Source: Sediminibacterium magnilacihabitans (GTDB lineage Bacteria; Bacteroidota; Bacteroidia; Chitinophagales; Chitinophagaceae). Taken from it: a DNA stretch of 64,000 nt. The position numbers were made by a program, and so were the translations under genes. Location: contig PVEQ01000009.1 in the NCBI GenBank assembly GCA_002973575.1, positions 62,001 to 126,000 on the forward strand. Reading direction: 5' to 3'. Shown here in pieces: positions 37,875 to 47,138 of the stretch. The notes below the pieces were generated by a model, which saw only the letters and a program-made list of their open reading frames with translations, made no database searches and was not told where the DNA came from. Every line of letters starts with the position of its first letter. The stretch's first letter is position 1.

Positions 37875-38985
37875 AACATTCAACAAACTATATCCATCAC
37901 TGGCAGCGGGTCTTTCGTTCCTGATCGTAGCCGGTTGTAACTCAGGTGAGGCAAAGAAAGAAAAAGAAACACATGCGGTGGCGCCTCCGGCCGCAGAAGT
38001 TGTGCTGGTACAAAAACAGCAGTTAACCGCGTCGCTTCAGATGCCCGGTGAGCTGGTTGCTTTTCAGCAGGTAGATATCTATGCCAAAGTGAGCAGCTTT
38101 GTAAAAAAGATACATGCCGATGTGGGAACGCAGGTAACCCAGGGTCAGTTACTGGCCACTATGGAAGCGCCCGAGATCGGTTCTCAATTATCGGGGGCCG
38201 AATCAAAGCTCAAATCTTTCGAAGCCATCTACCTCGCCAGTAAAGCGAACTATGAAAGGCTGTTGGAAACAAGCAAAACACCGGGAACCATTTCTCCCAA
38301 CGACCTCGATCTGGCATTGGCCCGGCAGAAGTCTGATTATGCACAACTGCAGGCTGCCAAAGCAGCTTATCATGAAGTTACTGCCAACAAAGACTATCTC
38401 GAAATAAGGGCTCCTTTCAACGGCATCATTACAGCGCGCAATGTAAACCCAGGCGCTTATGTAGGCCCTTCAGGTAAAGGATCAGAACTGCCGATGTTTA
38501 CCTTACAGGAACAGAAAAAACTACGTCTTGTGATCGCTGTTCCCGAAGCATACAGCAGTTACCTGCACGACAACAGCGAGGTGAAATTCTCTGTGAAAGC
38601 ATTCCCCGGCCAGGTGTTCAGTGCAAAAGTGAACCGTCTCGCAGGTGCGCTCGATACCAAGCTCCGTTCGCAAAGGATTGAAATGGATGTATTGAATCCA
38701 GATAAAAAATTATTGCCCGGCATGATTGCGGATGTCAACCTTCCGCTGAATAACAAAGACAGCAGCCTCACGGCGCCTAAATCAGCTGTACTCAATGCCA
38801 CTACCGGCACTTTTGTGATCAGGGTGAACGGCAACAAAGCAGAATGGGTACCGGTTCAAAAGGGCAACGAAGTAAATGGCAATGTTGAATTATTCGGAAA
38901 GCTTAACGCCGGTGATACCCTCATCAAAGCGGCGAATGAAGAGATCAGGGATCATTCAACGGTGCATATACAATTGAAGAATTAA
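37867..38985 (+). CDS. RND efflux periplasmic adaptor lipoprotein
   Basis: 372 residues from the ATG at 37867, which overlaps the permease stop by 8 bases. The lipoprotein signal ends FLIVAGC (Cys at 24). Paired lipoyl motifs (AKVSSFVKKIHADVGTQVTQ and IRAPFNGIITARNVNPGAYV) flank a coiled-coil hairpin (about residues 105-165), followed by the beta-barrel and membrane-proximal domains. An in-frame extension to 37762 lies within the permease gene and is not used. Confidence 0.9.
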   Translation: MRKTFNKLYPSLAAGLSFLIVAGCNSGEAKKEKETHAVAPPAAEVVLVQKQQLTASLQMPGELVAFQQVDIYAKVSSFVKKIHADVGTQVTQGQLLATMEAPEIGSQLSGAESKLKSFEAIYLASKANYERLLETSKTPGTISPNDLDLALARQKSDYAQLQAAKAAYHEVTANKDYLEIRAPFNGIITARNVNPGAYVGPSGKGSELPMFTLQEQKKLRLVIAVPEAYSSYLHDNSEVKFSVKAFPGQVFSAKVNRLAGALDTKLRSQRIEMDVLNPDKKLLPGMIADVNLPLNNKDSSLTAPKSAVLNATTGTFVIRVNGNKAEWVPVQKGNEVNGNVELFGKLNAGDTLIKAANEEIRDHSTVHIQLKN

Positions 38986-38993
38986 ATCTAAGC

Positions 38994-39082
38994 CCGTCAT
39001 CCTGAGCGAGCGAAGCGAGTCGAAGGATCTGCTGAATGTTCGATGAGGTCCTTCGACTCGCTTCGCTCGCTCAGGATGACGG
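38994..39082. repeat. Long perfect inverted repeat (REP-like hairpin)
   Basis: Arms at 38994-39027 and 39049-39082 are 34 bases each and exactly complementary, with a 21-base loop. The arm contains CATCCTGAGCGAGCGAAGCG followed by AGTCGAAGGA. It fills the gap between the convergent adaptor and alanine dehydrogenase genes, so it can act as a terminator in both directions. Palindromes with this sequence recur in many Bacteroidota genomes as far as I recall. Only one copy is in this window. Confidence 0.9.
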
Positions 39083-39092
39083 CACAATGATT

Positions 39093-40307
39093 TTATCTTC
39101 TGCTCGCAATGAGCAGGTTCAAATCAGTGTATTTGAGATCGAATTTCTGGCTGATGTAAAAATCGGTGAGCGCTCCTTTGAACATATAGATGCCCTCGCG
39201 GAGGTTGAAATTGTGCCAAACCATTTCTTCCAATCCTCCCTCGTCGCTCACTTCCAGTATCAATGGCATCAACACATTGCTGATGGCCTGGCTGGCGGTA
39301 CGCGCAAATCCGCTGGGGATATTAGGTACACAATAATGGATCACATCGTGTTTGATGAAAGTGGGGTTTTCATAACTGGTCAGCTCGCTGGTTTCAAAAC
39401 AACCGCCACGATCAATGGCCACATCAATGATGATACTGCCTTTGCGCATCGCCGCTACCATGGCTTCTGTTACTACTACAGGAGCACGGCCATATTCATT
39501 GCTGAGGGCGCCCACGGCCACTTCGCAGGTTTTTAATTGCTTCGATAAAATGCGCGGTTCCAGCACGGAAGTCCAGATGCGTTGCCCCAGGTTGTTCTGC
39601 AATTGTTTCAAGCGATACACATCACTATCGAACACTTTCACAGAAGCGCCCAGTGCCAGTGCATTGCGTGTAGCAAATTCACCAACGATCCCTGCGCCGA
39701 TGATCACTACTTTGGTGGGTGGTATACCGCTGATACCTCCCAGCAATACGCCCTTACCGTTATTGAAACTGCTCAAATATTGTCCTGCAATCAGCATCAC
39801 CGCACTACCGGCGATCTCACTCATGCTGCGCACGATGGGATAAGTACCGCTGTCGTCTTTGAAATTCTCAAAGCTGAGCGCAGTAACCCTTTTCTCCATC
39901 ATCTTTTCAATATACTCTTTTTTAAGCGCAGATAAGTGTATGGGGGAGATGACGGTCTGGTTCATCTGCAACAGCGGCATGTCTTCTTCCACCGGGGGGG
40001 CGCTTTTCACCAGGATGGGGCATTTGAAAATATCGGCCCGGTCGTACACAATACGGGCGCCCATCTCTGAATAATCTTTATCGGAATAATTACTACCCTC
40101 GCCCGCTTTGTGTTCTACAGCCACCTGGTTACCATTCGCCACCAATACCCCTACCGCATCGGGCGTTAATGCAATCCGGTTTTCCTGGAAAGCGATCTCT
40201 TTGGGGATGCCGATATTGAGTTTAGCGCCCTGTGGTTTTACATCGAGCACTTCTTCCAGGGGTTCATAAGTGATAGAGGGACTGATTGCAGGTTTTGAAG
40301 TTGCCAT
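39093..40307 (-). CDS. ald: Alanine dehydrogenase
   Basis: 404 residues. It converts alanine and NAD+ to pyruvate, ammonia and NADH. The N-terminal catalytic part starts NIGIPKEIAFQENRIALTPD and has HKAGEGSNYSDKDY; the NAD-binding part has KVVIIGAGIVGEFATRNALALG; VIDVAIDRGGCFET is the late signature. About 25 extra residues precede the conserved start, as in Bacteroidota homologues. The possibility of a transhydrogenase alpha-like role is low because no beta subunit is adjacent. Confidence 0.92.
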   Translation of the reverse strand: MATSKPAISPSITYEPLEEVLDVKPQGAKLNIGIPKEIAFQENRIALTPDAVGVLVANGNQVAVEHKAGEGSNYSDKDYSEMGARIVYDRADIFKCPILVKSAPPVEEDMPLLQMNQTVISPIHLSALKKEYIEKMMEKRVTALSFENFKDDSGTYPIVRSMSEIAGSAVMLIAGQYLSSFNNGKGVLLGGISGIPPTKVVIIGAGIVGEFATRNALALGASVKVFDSDVYRLKQLQNNLGQRIWTSVLEPRILSKQLKTCEVAVGALSNEYGRAPVVVTEAMVAAMRKGSIIIDVAIDRGGCFETSELTSYENPTFIKHDVIHYCVPNIPSGFARTASQAISNVLMPLILEVSDEGGLEEMVWHNFNLREGIYMFKGALTDFYISQKFDLKYTDLNLLIASRR

Positions 40308-40358
40308 AAAAAGACAATGCGGGCTGGGTTTAAGTGAGTATAGGTAAAGTTAACTTTT

Positions 40359-40793
40359 TTAATGGAGAGTTTCAGGGCTTTCCTGGAGGCTGTATATCCG
40401 GCGGGTGCCTTCGTTTAGCACTTCCAGCACAATATGCAGGGTATCATCGGGTAATAATCCGGCCGCTTTATCAGGCCATTCCACCAGGCAAAGGGCGTTG
40501 CTATACAACTGGTCTTCTATTCCGGCCTGTATGGCTTCTTCTTCATCTTTCAACCGGTACCAGTCCATATGGTAGATGGTTCCCGCCACCGGACTCCGGT
40601 ATTCATTTACAATAGCGAAAGTGGGACTGCCTATCGCATCTTTCACGCCCAACTCTTCACACAAAGCATGAATGAAAGTGGTCTTTCCCGATCCCATAGC
40701 AGCATGGAATGCCCATACCCTTTTCTGTTTACCTTCTTTCCATGCGAGCTTTGCCGCCTGCCTGATCTGTTCCAGGCTAAAAATAGCATCCAT
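40359..40793 (-). CDS. tsaE: tRNA threonylcarbamoyladenosine synthesis ATPase TsaE
   Basis: 144 residues, the usual size. TsaE is the ATPase of the TsaB-TsaD-TsaE complex that makes t6A at position 37 of ANN-decoding tRNAs. Walker A is HAAMGSGKTTFIHAL; SPTFAIVNEY and YHMDWYRL (switch and Walker B-like), then LVEWPD follow. It is 51 bases downstream of the alanine dehydrogenase start on the same strand and divergent from the copper ATPase gene. Confidence 0.93.
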   Translation of the reverse strand: MDAIFSLEQIRQAAKLAWKEGKQKRVWAFHAAMGSGKTTFIHALCEELGVKDAIGSPTFAIVNEYRSPVAGTIYHMDWYRLKDEEEAIQAGIEDQLYSNALCLVEWPDKAAGLLPDDTLHIVLEVLNEGTRRIYSLQESPETLH

Positions 40794-40816
40794 GATGCAA
40801 AGATAGACCCAGGCTC

Positions 40817-40835
40817 CATCTATGCAACATAGATG
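40817..40835. promoter_or_regulatory. Palindrome in the tsaE-copper ATPase gap, possible operator
   Basis: CATCTATG and CATAGATG form perfect 8-base arms with a CAA spacer between the divergent tsaE and copA genes, about 46 bases upstream of a -7 box for copA. It could be the site of a metal- or stress-responsive repressor such as a BlaI/CopY-type protein, but no such gene is adjacent. Confidence 0.35.
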
Positions 40836-40880
40836 TAGAAATAGTTCCTTTATCGAAACAACAGCCCCATTCAGTTGTGG

Positions 40881-40888
40881 TAAATTTG
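40881..40888 (+). promoter_or_regulatory. Probable -7 box for the copper ATPase gene
   Basis: TAAATTTG matches TAnnTTTG and lies 25 bases before the copA ATG. It lacks the paired TGA-N6-TCA sites found before similar boxes further right, so it is a different promoter class. Confidence 0.4.
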
Positions 40889-40913
40889 CAGGGTAATTTT
40901 AATTAAGACCGTT

Positions 40914-43028
40914 ATGGAAAAAGTGAACTGGAAAGTAGAAGGCATGAGTTGCACCAACTGCGCCCTCACGGTAGATAAATTCTTACAGGGCAAAGGCATG
41001 CAGCAGGTGAAAGTGAATTTTGTAGGGGGCGATGTGAGCTTTGAGATCGGTAATGGTACTTCTAAGCAGGAATTGGAGAAAGGCATTGAAGGATTGGGAT
41101 ACCATGTATTGAATGGCGAGGGTGCAAAGAGTAAAGGCAGCAAGAAATTATTCAGGAATCATTTGCAGCGTTTTACCTGGTGTATCATTTTCACTTCGCC
41201 GCTGATGTTGCACATGATACCGGGCATTCATATTCATTTCCTGATGAATCCTTATGTACAATTGGCGCTTACCATACCGGTGTTTGTGATAGGCATGGAT
41301 TTTTTCGGACGAAGCGCTATTAAAAGTTTGTTGAAAGGGATACCCAATATGAATGTGCTCATTGCACTGGGTTCGATCGCAGCGTTTGTGTACAGTTTGT
41401 ATGGCACGCTGACCGGACAAGCAGAGCAATATCTTTTTTACGAAACTGCCGCAGCGATCATTACCCTGGTATTCTTGGGCAACTGGCTGGAAGATAAATC
41501 TGTTGAGACCACACAGGCGGCGCTGAAAAAATTAGCGGTAAGCCAGAAAGTGATGGCCAACATGATCGCTTACGATGAGCAACACCAGGAGCATATTTTT
41601 CCGGTAGAGAGCATCAGTCTTAAAGTGGGCGATCTCGTACTCATCAAAAGCGGCGAGCCTGTTCCAATGGATTCCAAAATATTATGGGGAGAAGCCAATG
41701 TCAACGAAGCCATTGTTACCGGTGAAAGCATCCCGGTTGAGAAAAAAATGAATGACCTGCTGATCGGTGGCAGCGTTGTAGAATCGGGCACGCTCAAAGC
41801 TTATATCACTGCAGTAGGAGAAGATACCGTACTGGCCAATATTTTAAAACTCGTTCGCGAAGCACAAACTGAAAAGCCACCTGTTCAACAACTGGCCGAT
41901 AAGATCAGTGCCATTTTCGTTCCTACGGTATTAAGTATTGCTTTGCTGGCATTTTTGGGTAACTATTTCTTCGGACATCAACCTTTCAGCAGCAGTTTGC
42001 TGAGAAGCATTGCCGTATTGGTTATTGCCTGTCCCTGTGCAATGGGACTGGCCACACCTGCAGCCATTGCAGTGGGGTTGGGACGTGCGGCGCGCAATGG
42101 TGTACTGTTTAAAAATGCGCGTAGTCTTGAGCTATTCAAGAGCATCCGCCAGGTGGTCTTTGATAAGACCGGAACGCTTACTACCGGTCAGTTTATAATT
42201 GCCGGCTTTCATGCAACAGGTGATGCTGATGATTTTAAACGCATCGTTTTTTCATTGGAAAAATATTCCAATCACCCCATTGCCCGTGCCATCACCAAAG
42301 AATGGAAAGTAAAAGACGATATACGTTGGAGTAAAATAGAAGAGATAAAGGGACTGGGCATGCAGGCAACGGATAAGGAAGGTAACCAGTACCTGGCCGG
42401 ATCATATAAAGCCGCTGCTGCACATACGGGCGACGACAAGCACAATATCTATCTGCTTCGCAATAATGAATTATTGGGATGGATAGATGTGAGCGATGAG
42501 ATCAGGCCCGAAGCGGCATCGGTAATTGCGGCCCTGAAAGCCAGGGGCATGACCACCATATTGCTCAGTGGTGATCGTAAAGAAAAATGCGAGCAGGTTG
42601 CCGCACAGCTTGGCATTGACCAGGTCATCGCAGAACAAACACCGCAGCAGAAGCTCGATCAGATATCGGCTTTCAACGCAAAAGCGCCTACTGCCATGGT
42701 GGGTGATGGTATCAACGATGCGCCGGCACTGGCCAAAGCTACCGTAGGTATCTCTTTGAGCGATGCTTCGCATGTAGCTATGCAAAGCGCACAGGTGGTG
42801 TTGATGAATCACGGGCTGAAAAACCTGCCGCTGGCATTGGGATTGGGCAGGCATACTTATATTACCATCAAGGAAAACCTGTTCTGGGCTTTCGCTTATA
42901 ACATAGTAGCCATACCAGTTGCAGCGCTGGGCTTTTTAAATCCTACCTTCGGAGCATTGGTCATGGGACTCAGCGATGTAGTACTGGCCATCAATTCTGT
43001 AAGACTCAATTTTAAAAAGGTTGCGTGA
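40914..43028 (+). CDS. copA: Copper-type heavy-metal P1B ATPase
   Basis: 704 residues. A single N-terminal HMA domain has GMSCTNCALTV (metal-binding Cys pair). Membrane helix 6 carries ACPCAMGLATP, the CPC motif of Cu+/Ag+ pumps. Catalytic parts are VFDKTGTLTTGQF (phospho-Asp), NHPIARA (the HP motif), MVGDGINDAPALAKA and a TGES-type actuator (VTGESIPVEK). It exports copper from the cytosol. The stop is 2 bases before the helicase gene, which suggests shared transcription. Confidence 0.92.
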   Translation: MEKVNWKVEGMSCTNCALTVDKFLQGKGMQQVKVNFVGGDVSFEIGNGTSKQELEKGIEGLGYHVLNGEGAKSKGSKKLFRNHLQRFTWCIIFTSPLMLHMIPGIHIHFLMNPYVQLALTIPVFVIGMDFFGRSAIKSLLKGIPNMNVLIALGSIAAFVYSLYGTLTGQAEQYLFYETAAAIITLVFLGNWLEDKSVETTQAALKKLAVSQKVMANMIAYDEQHQEHIFPVESISLKVGDLVLIKSGEPVPMDSKILWGEANVNEAIVTGESIPVEKKMNDLLIGGSVVESGTLKAYITAVGEDTVLANILKLVREAQTEKPPVQQLADKISAIFVPTVLSIALLAFLGNYFFGHQPFSSSLLRSIAVLVIACPCAMGLATPAAIAVGLGRAARNGVLFKNARSLELFKSIRQVVFDKTGTLTTGQFIIAGFHATGDADDFKRIVFSLEKYSNHPIARAITKEWKVKDDIRWSKIEEIKGLGMQATDKEGNQYLAGSYKAAAAHTGDDKHNIYLLRNNELLGWIDVSDEIRPEAASVIAALKARGMTTILLSGDRKEKCEQVAAQLGIDQVIAEQTPQQKLDQISAFNAKAPTAMVGDGINDAPALAKATVGISLSDASHVAMQSAQVVLMNHGLKNLPLALGLGRHTYITIKENLFWAFAYNIVAIPVAALGFLNPTFGALVMGLSDVVLAINSVRLNFKKVA

Positions 43029-43030
43029 TC

Positions 43031-44938
43031 ATGCAAACGCCGCTTTCTGTTCTGCAACATTACTGGCGGTATAATGGTTTCCGTCCTATGCAGGAGGAGA
43101 TCATACATTCCGTGCTGGATGGCAATCCTACCCTGGCATTGCTGCCTACTGGCGGGGGCAAATCTATTTGCTTCCAGGTGCCGGGCATGCTCATAGATGG
43201 GCTCTGTGTTGTGATCAGTCCGCTTATTGCACTGATGCGCGACCAGGTAGACAACCTGCTGCAAAGAGATATTCCCGCAGTGGCCATACACAGCGGATTG
43301 GATCAGGCAGCTGTGAGGCGGGTTTTGCGGCATGCAGTACATGGCGAATATAAATTTCTCTATTTATCGCCTGAAAGATTGGAATCGACTCTTTTCAAGG
43401 AATACTTACCGGCACTTGACATTGGATTGGTTGTAGTGGATGAAGCCCATTGTATTTCCCAGTGGGGTTATGATTTTCGGCCGCCTTATTTGCGCATCGC
43501 GAACTTATTGGATGAATTGCCTGATGTACCGGTGATAGCCCTTACAGCTTCAGCAACACCGTTGGTACAAGACGATATCATCGACAAATTAAAATTCCGA
43601 CAGCCAAAAATTTTCAGGCAGTCTTTTGAACGGCCCAATTTATCATACAGTTGCTTCCAGGCCGATAGCAAGTTCAATAAACTCATGGATGTGTTGCAGA
43701 AAGTGCCTGGCAGCAGCATTGTGTATGTGAACAGCCGCAGGCTCACCAAAGAGCTCGCTTACTTGCTGCAATTACAGGGTATCAGCGCCGATCATTACCA
43801 CGCCGGATTACCGCAGGAAGACAGAGAAAATAAACAGCAACTTTGGATCGAGGGTAACTTGAGGGTGATGGTATGCACCAATGCTTTTGGCATGGGCATC
43901 GATAAACCCGATGTACGTTCTGTGATTCATTACACCATACCGGAATGCCTGGAAAATTATTACCAGGAAGCAGGAAGGGCCGGAAGAGATGGGGCAAAGT
44001 CTTATGCAGTGCTTTTGTACCAGCAGGAAGACAAAGAACAGTTGGAATCCATGCCCGATAAACGTTTCCCACCCATTGCCGTGATCAAAGAAATTTACCA
44101 GTCACTGGCAGATTATTTACAGATACCGGTTGGGTTGGGAGAAGGCAATTATTATGATTTTGATTTCACCACTTTTACGCGCAATTTCAACCTCGATCCG
44201 TTATTGGTGATGAATACGTTGAAAGTGCTGGAACTGGAGGGCCATCTCAGTTTTGAGGAAACCATTTTTCTACCCACGCAGGTAGCCTTCACTGCTTCCA
44301 GGGAATTGCTTGAAGCATTTGAAACTGCGCATCCCGAACTGGATCCGCTTATTAAAGTCTTGCTACGCACTTATGAAGGCATTATCGACAACCGCGTATC
44401 TGTTTTCGAAAAACAGATTGCCCGTCTATGTCGTTTGAGTATTGACGAAGTGCATTGTCAATTATTGCAGTTGAAAGCTTACGGCATCATCGAATACCTG
44501 CCGCAAAAAGAAACGCCGCAGATCCATTACCTGCTCAACCGCGCACCCGCGCAATACCTTCACATAGACCAGGACACCTACCTGCTCCGCAAACAACAAT
44601 ATACCGATCGTGTGAAGCAAATGTTGCAGTACACAGCATTGTCTGAAGCTTGCCGGAGCCAGTTCATCGCCCGCTATTTTGGAGATACAGCTGTTCACGA
44701 CTGTGGTATTTGCGACAATTGCCTCGACCAGAAAAAGAAACCGATTACACCCGCAGAATTTAAACAGATAAAGACGGCCATTCGGGAACAACTACAAAAC
44801 GGTATAATAACCACCCCTCTTTTATTAAAGTCATTGCATCAATGGAACCAGGAAAAGATCTGGTCTGTTCTCGAATTCCTCCAGAGCGAACGGATTATTG
44901 TTATAGATGAAGGGGGAAAAATTATGAATTTCAGATGA
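43031..44938 (+). CDS. RecQ-family ATP-dependent DNA helicase
   Basis: 635 residues from the ATG at 43031; a GTG at 43025 overlapping the copA stop is also possible. Helicase motifs are FRPMQEEIIHSVL, LPTGGGKSICFQVPG (Walker A), VVVDEAHCISQWGYDFRPPY, ALTASAT and YYQEAGRAGRDGA. The RQC zinc site appears late (CRSQFIARYFGD, DCGICDNCLD). No HRDC domain is evident, so it is a short RecQ paralogue. It unwinds 3'-5' in repair or recombination. Confidence 0.92.
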   Translation: MQTPLSVLQHYWRYNGFRPMQEEIIHSVLDGNPTLALLPTGGGKSICFQVPGMLIDGLCVVISPLIALMRDQVDNLLQRDIPAVAIHSGLDQAAVRRVLRHAVHGEYKFLYLSPERLESTLFKEYLPALDIGLVVVDEAHCISQWGYDFRPPYLRIANLLDELPDVPVIALTASATPLVQDDIIDKLKFRQPKIFRQSFERPNLSYSCFQADSKFNKLMDVLQKVPGSSIVYVNSRRLTKELAYLLQLQGISADHYHAGLPQEDRENKQQLWIEGNLRVMVCTNAFGMGIDKPDVRSVIHYTIPECLENYYQEAGRAGRDGAKSYAVLLYQQEDKEQLESMPDKRFPPIAVIKEIYQSLADYLQIPVGLGEGNYYDFDFTTFTRNFNLDPLLVMNTLKVLELEGHLSFEETIFLPTQVAFTASRELLEAFETAHPELDPLIKVLLRTYEGIIDNRVSVFEKQIARLCRLSIDEVHCQLLQLKAYGIIEYLPQKETPQIHYLLNRAPAQYLHIDQDTYLLRKQQYTDRVKQMLQYTALSEACRSQFIARYFGDTAVHDCGICDNCLDQKKKPITPAEFKQIKTAIREQLQNGIITTPLLLKSLHQWNQEKIWSVLEFLQSERIIVIDEGGKIMNFR

Positions 44939-45012
44939 TTTAAATGGGCATACTTCTAGGTAGCTTTTAAGAAGCCTGAATAAAGCATGATTATCATATC
45001 GGGCAAACAATT

Positions 45013-45291
45013 CTACTGTTTCATGAATTCAATGATCTTATCCCTCTCCTTGTTGCTGAGTAGTGCGCGGCTTTGCATGTGTAAACCGATGGTTTCCCAT
45101 TGTTCCGGCGAGAAAGTGGATGGAGAAGGGGTATTGTGACAACGCTGACAGTTTTCTGTCCACAATTGTGCCCCCGATTTGGCTGCCACTTTCTGACTCA
45201 CTTTGCAGCTATTCATGAACAACGTCATAACGGATACAAAGGAAAGTATGACTACAACGGTTTGTGTTTTTCTTAATGGAAGCTTTTTCAT
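45013..45291 (-). CDS. Small monohaem cytochrome c lipoprotein
   Basis: 92 residues. The lipoprotein signal ends FMNSC (Cys at 29), and one haem c site CQRCH is at 48-52. LHMQSRALLSNKERDKIIEF contains a Met that could be the distal ligand and the usual C-terminal helix. It follows the porin gene by 12 bases and is the last gene of the unit headed by the cytochrome at 46588-47019. It may pass electrons near the outer or inner membrane; the partner is not known. Confidence 0.82.
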   Translation of the reverse strand: MKKLPLRKTQTVVVILSFVSVMTLFMNSCKVSQKVAAKSGAQLWTENCQRCHNTPSPSTFSPEQWETIGLHMQSRALLSNKERDKIIEFMKQ

Positions 45292-45303
45292 GGCTATTCA
45301 TTT

Positions 45304-46524
45304 TTATAGTTGAATAGAGAATTGAACAAATAAAGTGTTGGTAGTTGTTTTGCCGGTAAACGCGCCTAAATCTTTGCTGGCAGTACTGTTACCCGTGTAG
45401 GACTCGTACGTTACTTTAAAAACAGTTCTCCAGTTTAACCAATAACTCAGCCCAACCGTTACAGCATGCTGGTCACTTCCAAAAGTGGAATTACCAGGCG
45501 TATTATACATAGTGTACCTTCCCGCAGCTTCTAAATTCTTTATAAAACTGTTGACATTGACCGGCCGTATAGAACATTGTGCAAAAGACGATACAGTGTG
45601 ATTATTGAATGTATAAGTCTTCGTAGTATCAACCGGGTTTATATAATTTACATTGCTGACATTCTGAATATTGTATTGTGCTTTTATATTCAGCAAAACA
45701 GGATTGAAATTCTTTACGTAGTTTAAGTCAAAAGCATAAGCGTTTCCTTTCGCATCCTGTGTCACACTTCCCGGAGTGCCTACTTTTCCGAACATACCCG
45801 ATACGCCTACCTCTAATGAAGCGTTGGAAAATGGAAGTAAGCCCACGCGGGCAGTTACGGTCTTGCCATTGTTATTATCTGTAATATTTCCACTCGTTAA
45901 AGTTCCATCCGGGTGTAGCTGGCTGCCATTGGTTAGGGCAATATCATAATTCATTTTCATGTCGCCTAAAGGGAATCCTCCTTCAGCTTCAATACCATAA
46001 TCTGTTGGCGTCATACCCGCTATCCCCATTGGGTCTGTAGCTAATTTGTTGATCCATCCGGCCGCTAATCTTTTAGCGTAAGACCCAAAGGGTAAAACGA
46101 AATATCCCGCCCGCAAGATCAATCCGGGTGCAGCAAACCAGGATACATCGGCCCAGTTTACACTTAATCCATTGTTGTTGAAGGATGGCTCAAATTCCAG
46201 TAAGAAATTTTTCCCATGCCGCCATAAAAACATGGGGCTGAATTCATAGTGGTTTGCATCCGGGAAGCTATTGCCTTTTGAAACAGCAGAAATACCATTC
46301 AATGTATTGGTGGTTTTATAACTTGAAAATCCAATTGAGGTAAGTCCAGCTACCATAAAATGATCTTCTCCCGATCTTTTCTCAGCAACTTTTTTCTCAA
46401 GTGCTGCAATCCTGTCGAGCAAAGAAGAATCAACTACCGTTTGTTGCGCACCGGCTTTATTTTGAAAGAAGGTAATCCATGAGAAACAAATGAATATTTT
46501 CAATAGTAAGTATTGCTTTTTCAT
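45304..46524 (-). CDS. Outer-membrane porin with N-terminal coiled coil
   Basis: 406 residues with a signal peptide (ICFSWITFFQNKAGAQQ), a short coiled coil (SLLDRIAALEKKVAEKRS) and alternating beta strands typical of a phosphate-selective/OprP-like barrel; it ends FVQFSIQL. It is encoded between two cytochrome c genes, with gaps of 63 and 12 bases, so the three may work together. No substrate can be assigned. Confidence 0.75.
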   Translation of the reverse strand: MKKQYLLLKIFICFSWITFFQNKAGAQQTVVDSSLLDRIAALEKKVAEKRSGEDHFMVAGLTSIGFSSYKTTNTLNGISAVSKGNSFPDANHYEFSPMFLWRHGKNFLLEFEPSFNNNGLSVNWADVSWFAAPGLILRAGYFVLPFGSYAKRLAAGWINKLATDPMGIAGMTPTDYGIEAEGGFPLGDMKMNYDIALTNGSQLHPDGTLTSGNITDNNNGKTVTARVGLLPFSNASLEVGVSGMFGKVGTPGSVTQDAKGNAYAFDLNYVKNFNPVLLNIKAQYNIQNVSNVNYINPVDTTKTYTFNNHTVSSFAQCSIRPVNVNSFIKNLEAAGRYTMYNTPGNSTFGSDQHAVTVGLSYWLNWRTVFKVTYESYTGNSTASKDLGAFTGKTTTNTLFVQFSIQL

Positions 46525-46587
46525 AAAATAAATTGTTTATAATGAAGCCTGTTACAAGGCATCAATCCGGATGCATCGTTGCCATAG

Positions 46588-47019
46588 CTAATGTTTAGAC
46601 CCTTTAGATAATGTTCGGATATAGGCCACCAACTCCCATCGCTGCTTTTCCGTGAAAGCAGATTTGTATTGAGGCATCGGTGTTCTCCCTTCACTTATTT
46701 TATAGAATATATCTCCGTCAGTTTCACGCAGCATGATGATGGAACTATGATCGGCAGGCTTAGGATTTAGTGCAGCCGCTGCCGGGCCGTCTCCTTTACC
46801 TTTGCCTCCATGGCAAGGGGCGCAATTGGCTGTATATAAAGTTCTCCCCTCCTTTATTGCTGCCTGGTTATCGGCCATGGGATTATTGAGATTGATATAT
46901 TCTTTGGGAACAAGCCAGGGTTTTGATTGTGCTGATAATTGACATAAAGGGATAATAGAAGCGAATAGCACAACCATTATCAATTGAGCAGGTTTACTGC
47001 ATGATGATCGGATATCCAT
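46588..47019 (-). CDS. Secreted monohaem cytochrome c
   Basis: 143 residues from the ATG at 47019 (MDIRSSCSK). A signal segment (LIMVVLFASIIPLCQLSAQS) is followed by the haem site CAPCHG at 66-71, GKGDGPAAAALNPKP and a distal-Met loop (GRTPMPQYKSAF), a class I cytochrome c of the kind used in respiration. The ATG at 47070 would add 17 residues lying in the leader, downstream of the TAATTTTG box, so the shorter start is favoured. It heads a three-gene unit controlled by the dual-site promoter at 47068-47132. Confidence 0.82.
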   Translation of the reverse strand: MDIRSSCSKPAQLIMVVLFASIIPLCQLSAQSKPWLVPKEYINLNNPMADNQAAIKEGRTLYTANCAPCHGGKGKGDGPAAAALNPKPADHSSIIMLRETDGDIFYKISEGRTPMPQYKSAFTEKQRWELVAYIRTLSKGSKH

Positions 47020-47067
47020 AAACAATGTTTTTAAATCTGAAGAATGATTGTTCACGAAAACCGATAT

Positions 47068-47132
47068 CAAAATTATAGTACGTATTGCTGCAGGTATATG
47101 ATTGAAGTCAGCCGGGCGAATGATTTAAATTA
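47068..47132 (-). promoter_or_regulatory. Dual CRP/FNR-type promoter module of the cytochrome-porin unit
   Basis: On the minus strand: distal site 47121-47132 (TAATTTAAATCA, one arm base off), proximal site 47099-47110 (TGACTTCAATCA), and -7 box 47068-47075 (TAATTTTG). Site centres are 51.5 and 29.5 bp upstream of the first T of the box, the same geometry as in five other modules in the window. The cytochrome ATG is 49 bases downstream of the box. Confidence 0.8.
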
Positions 47133-47138
47133 ACAGGT

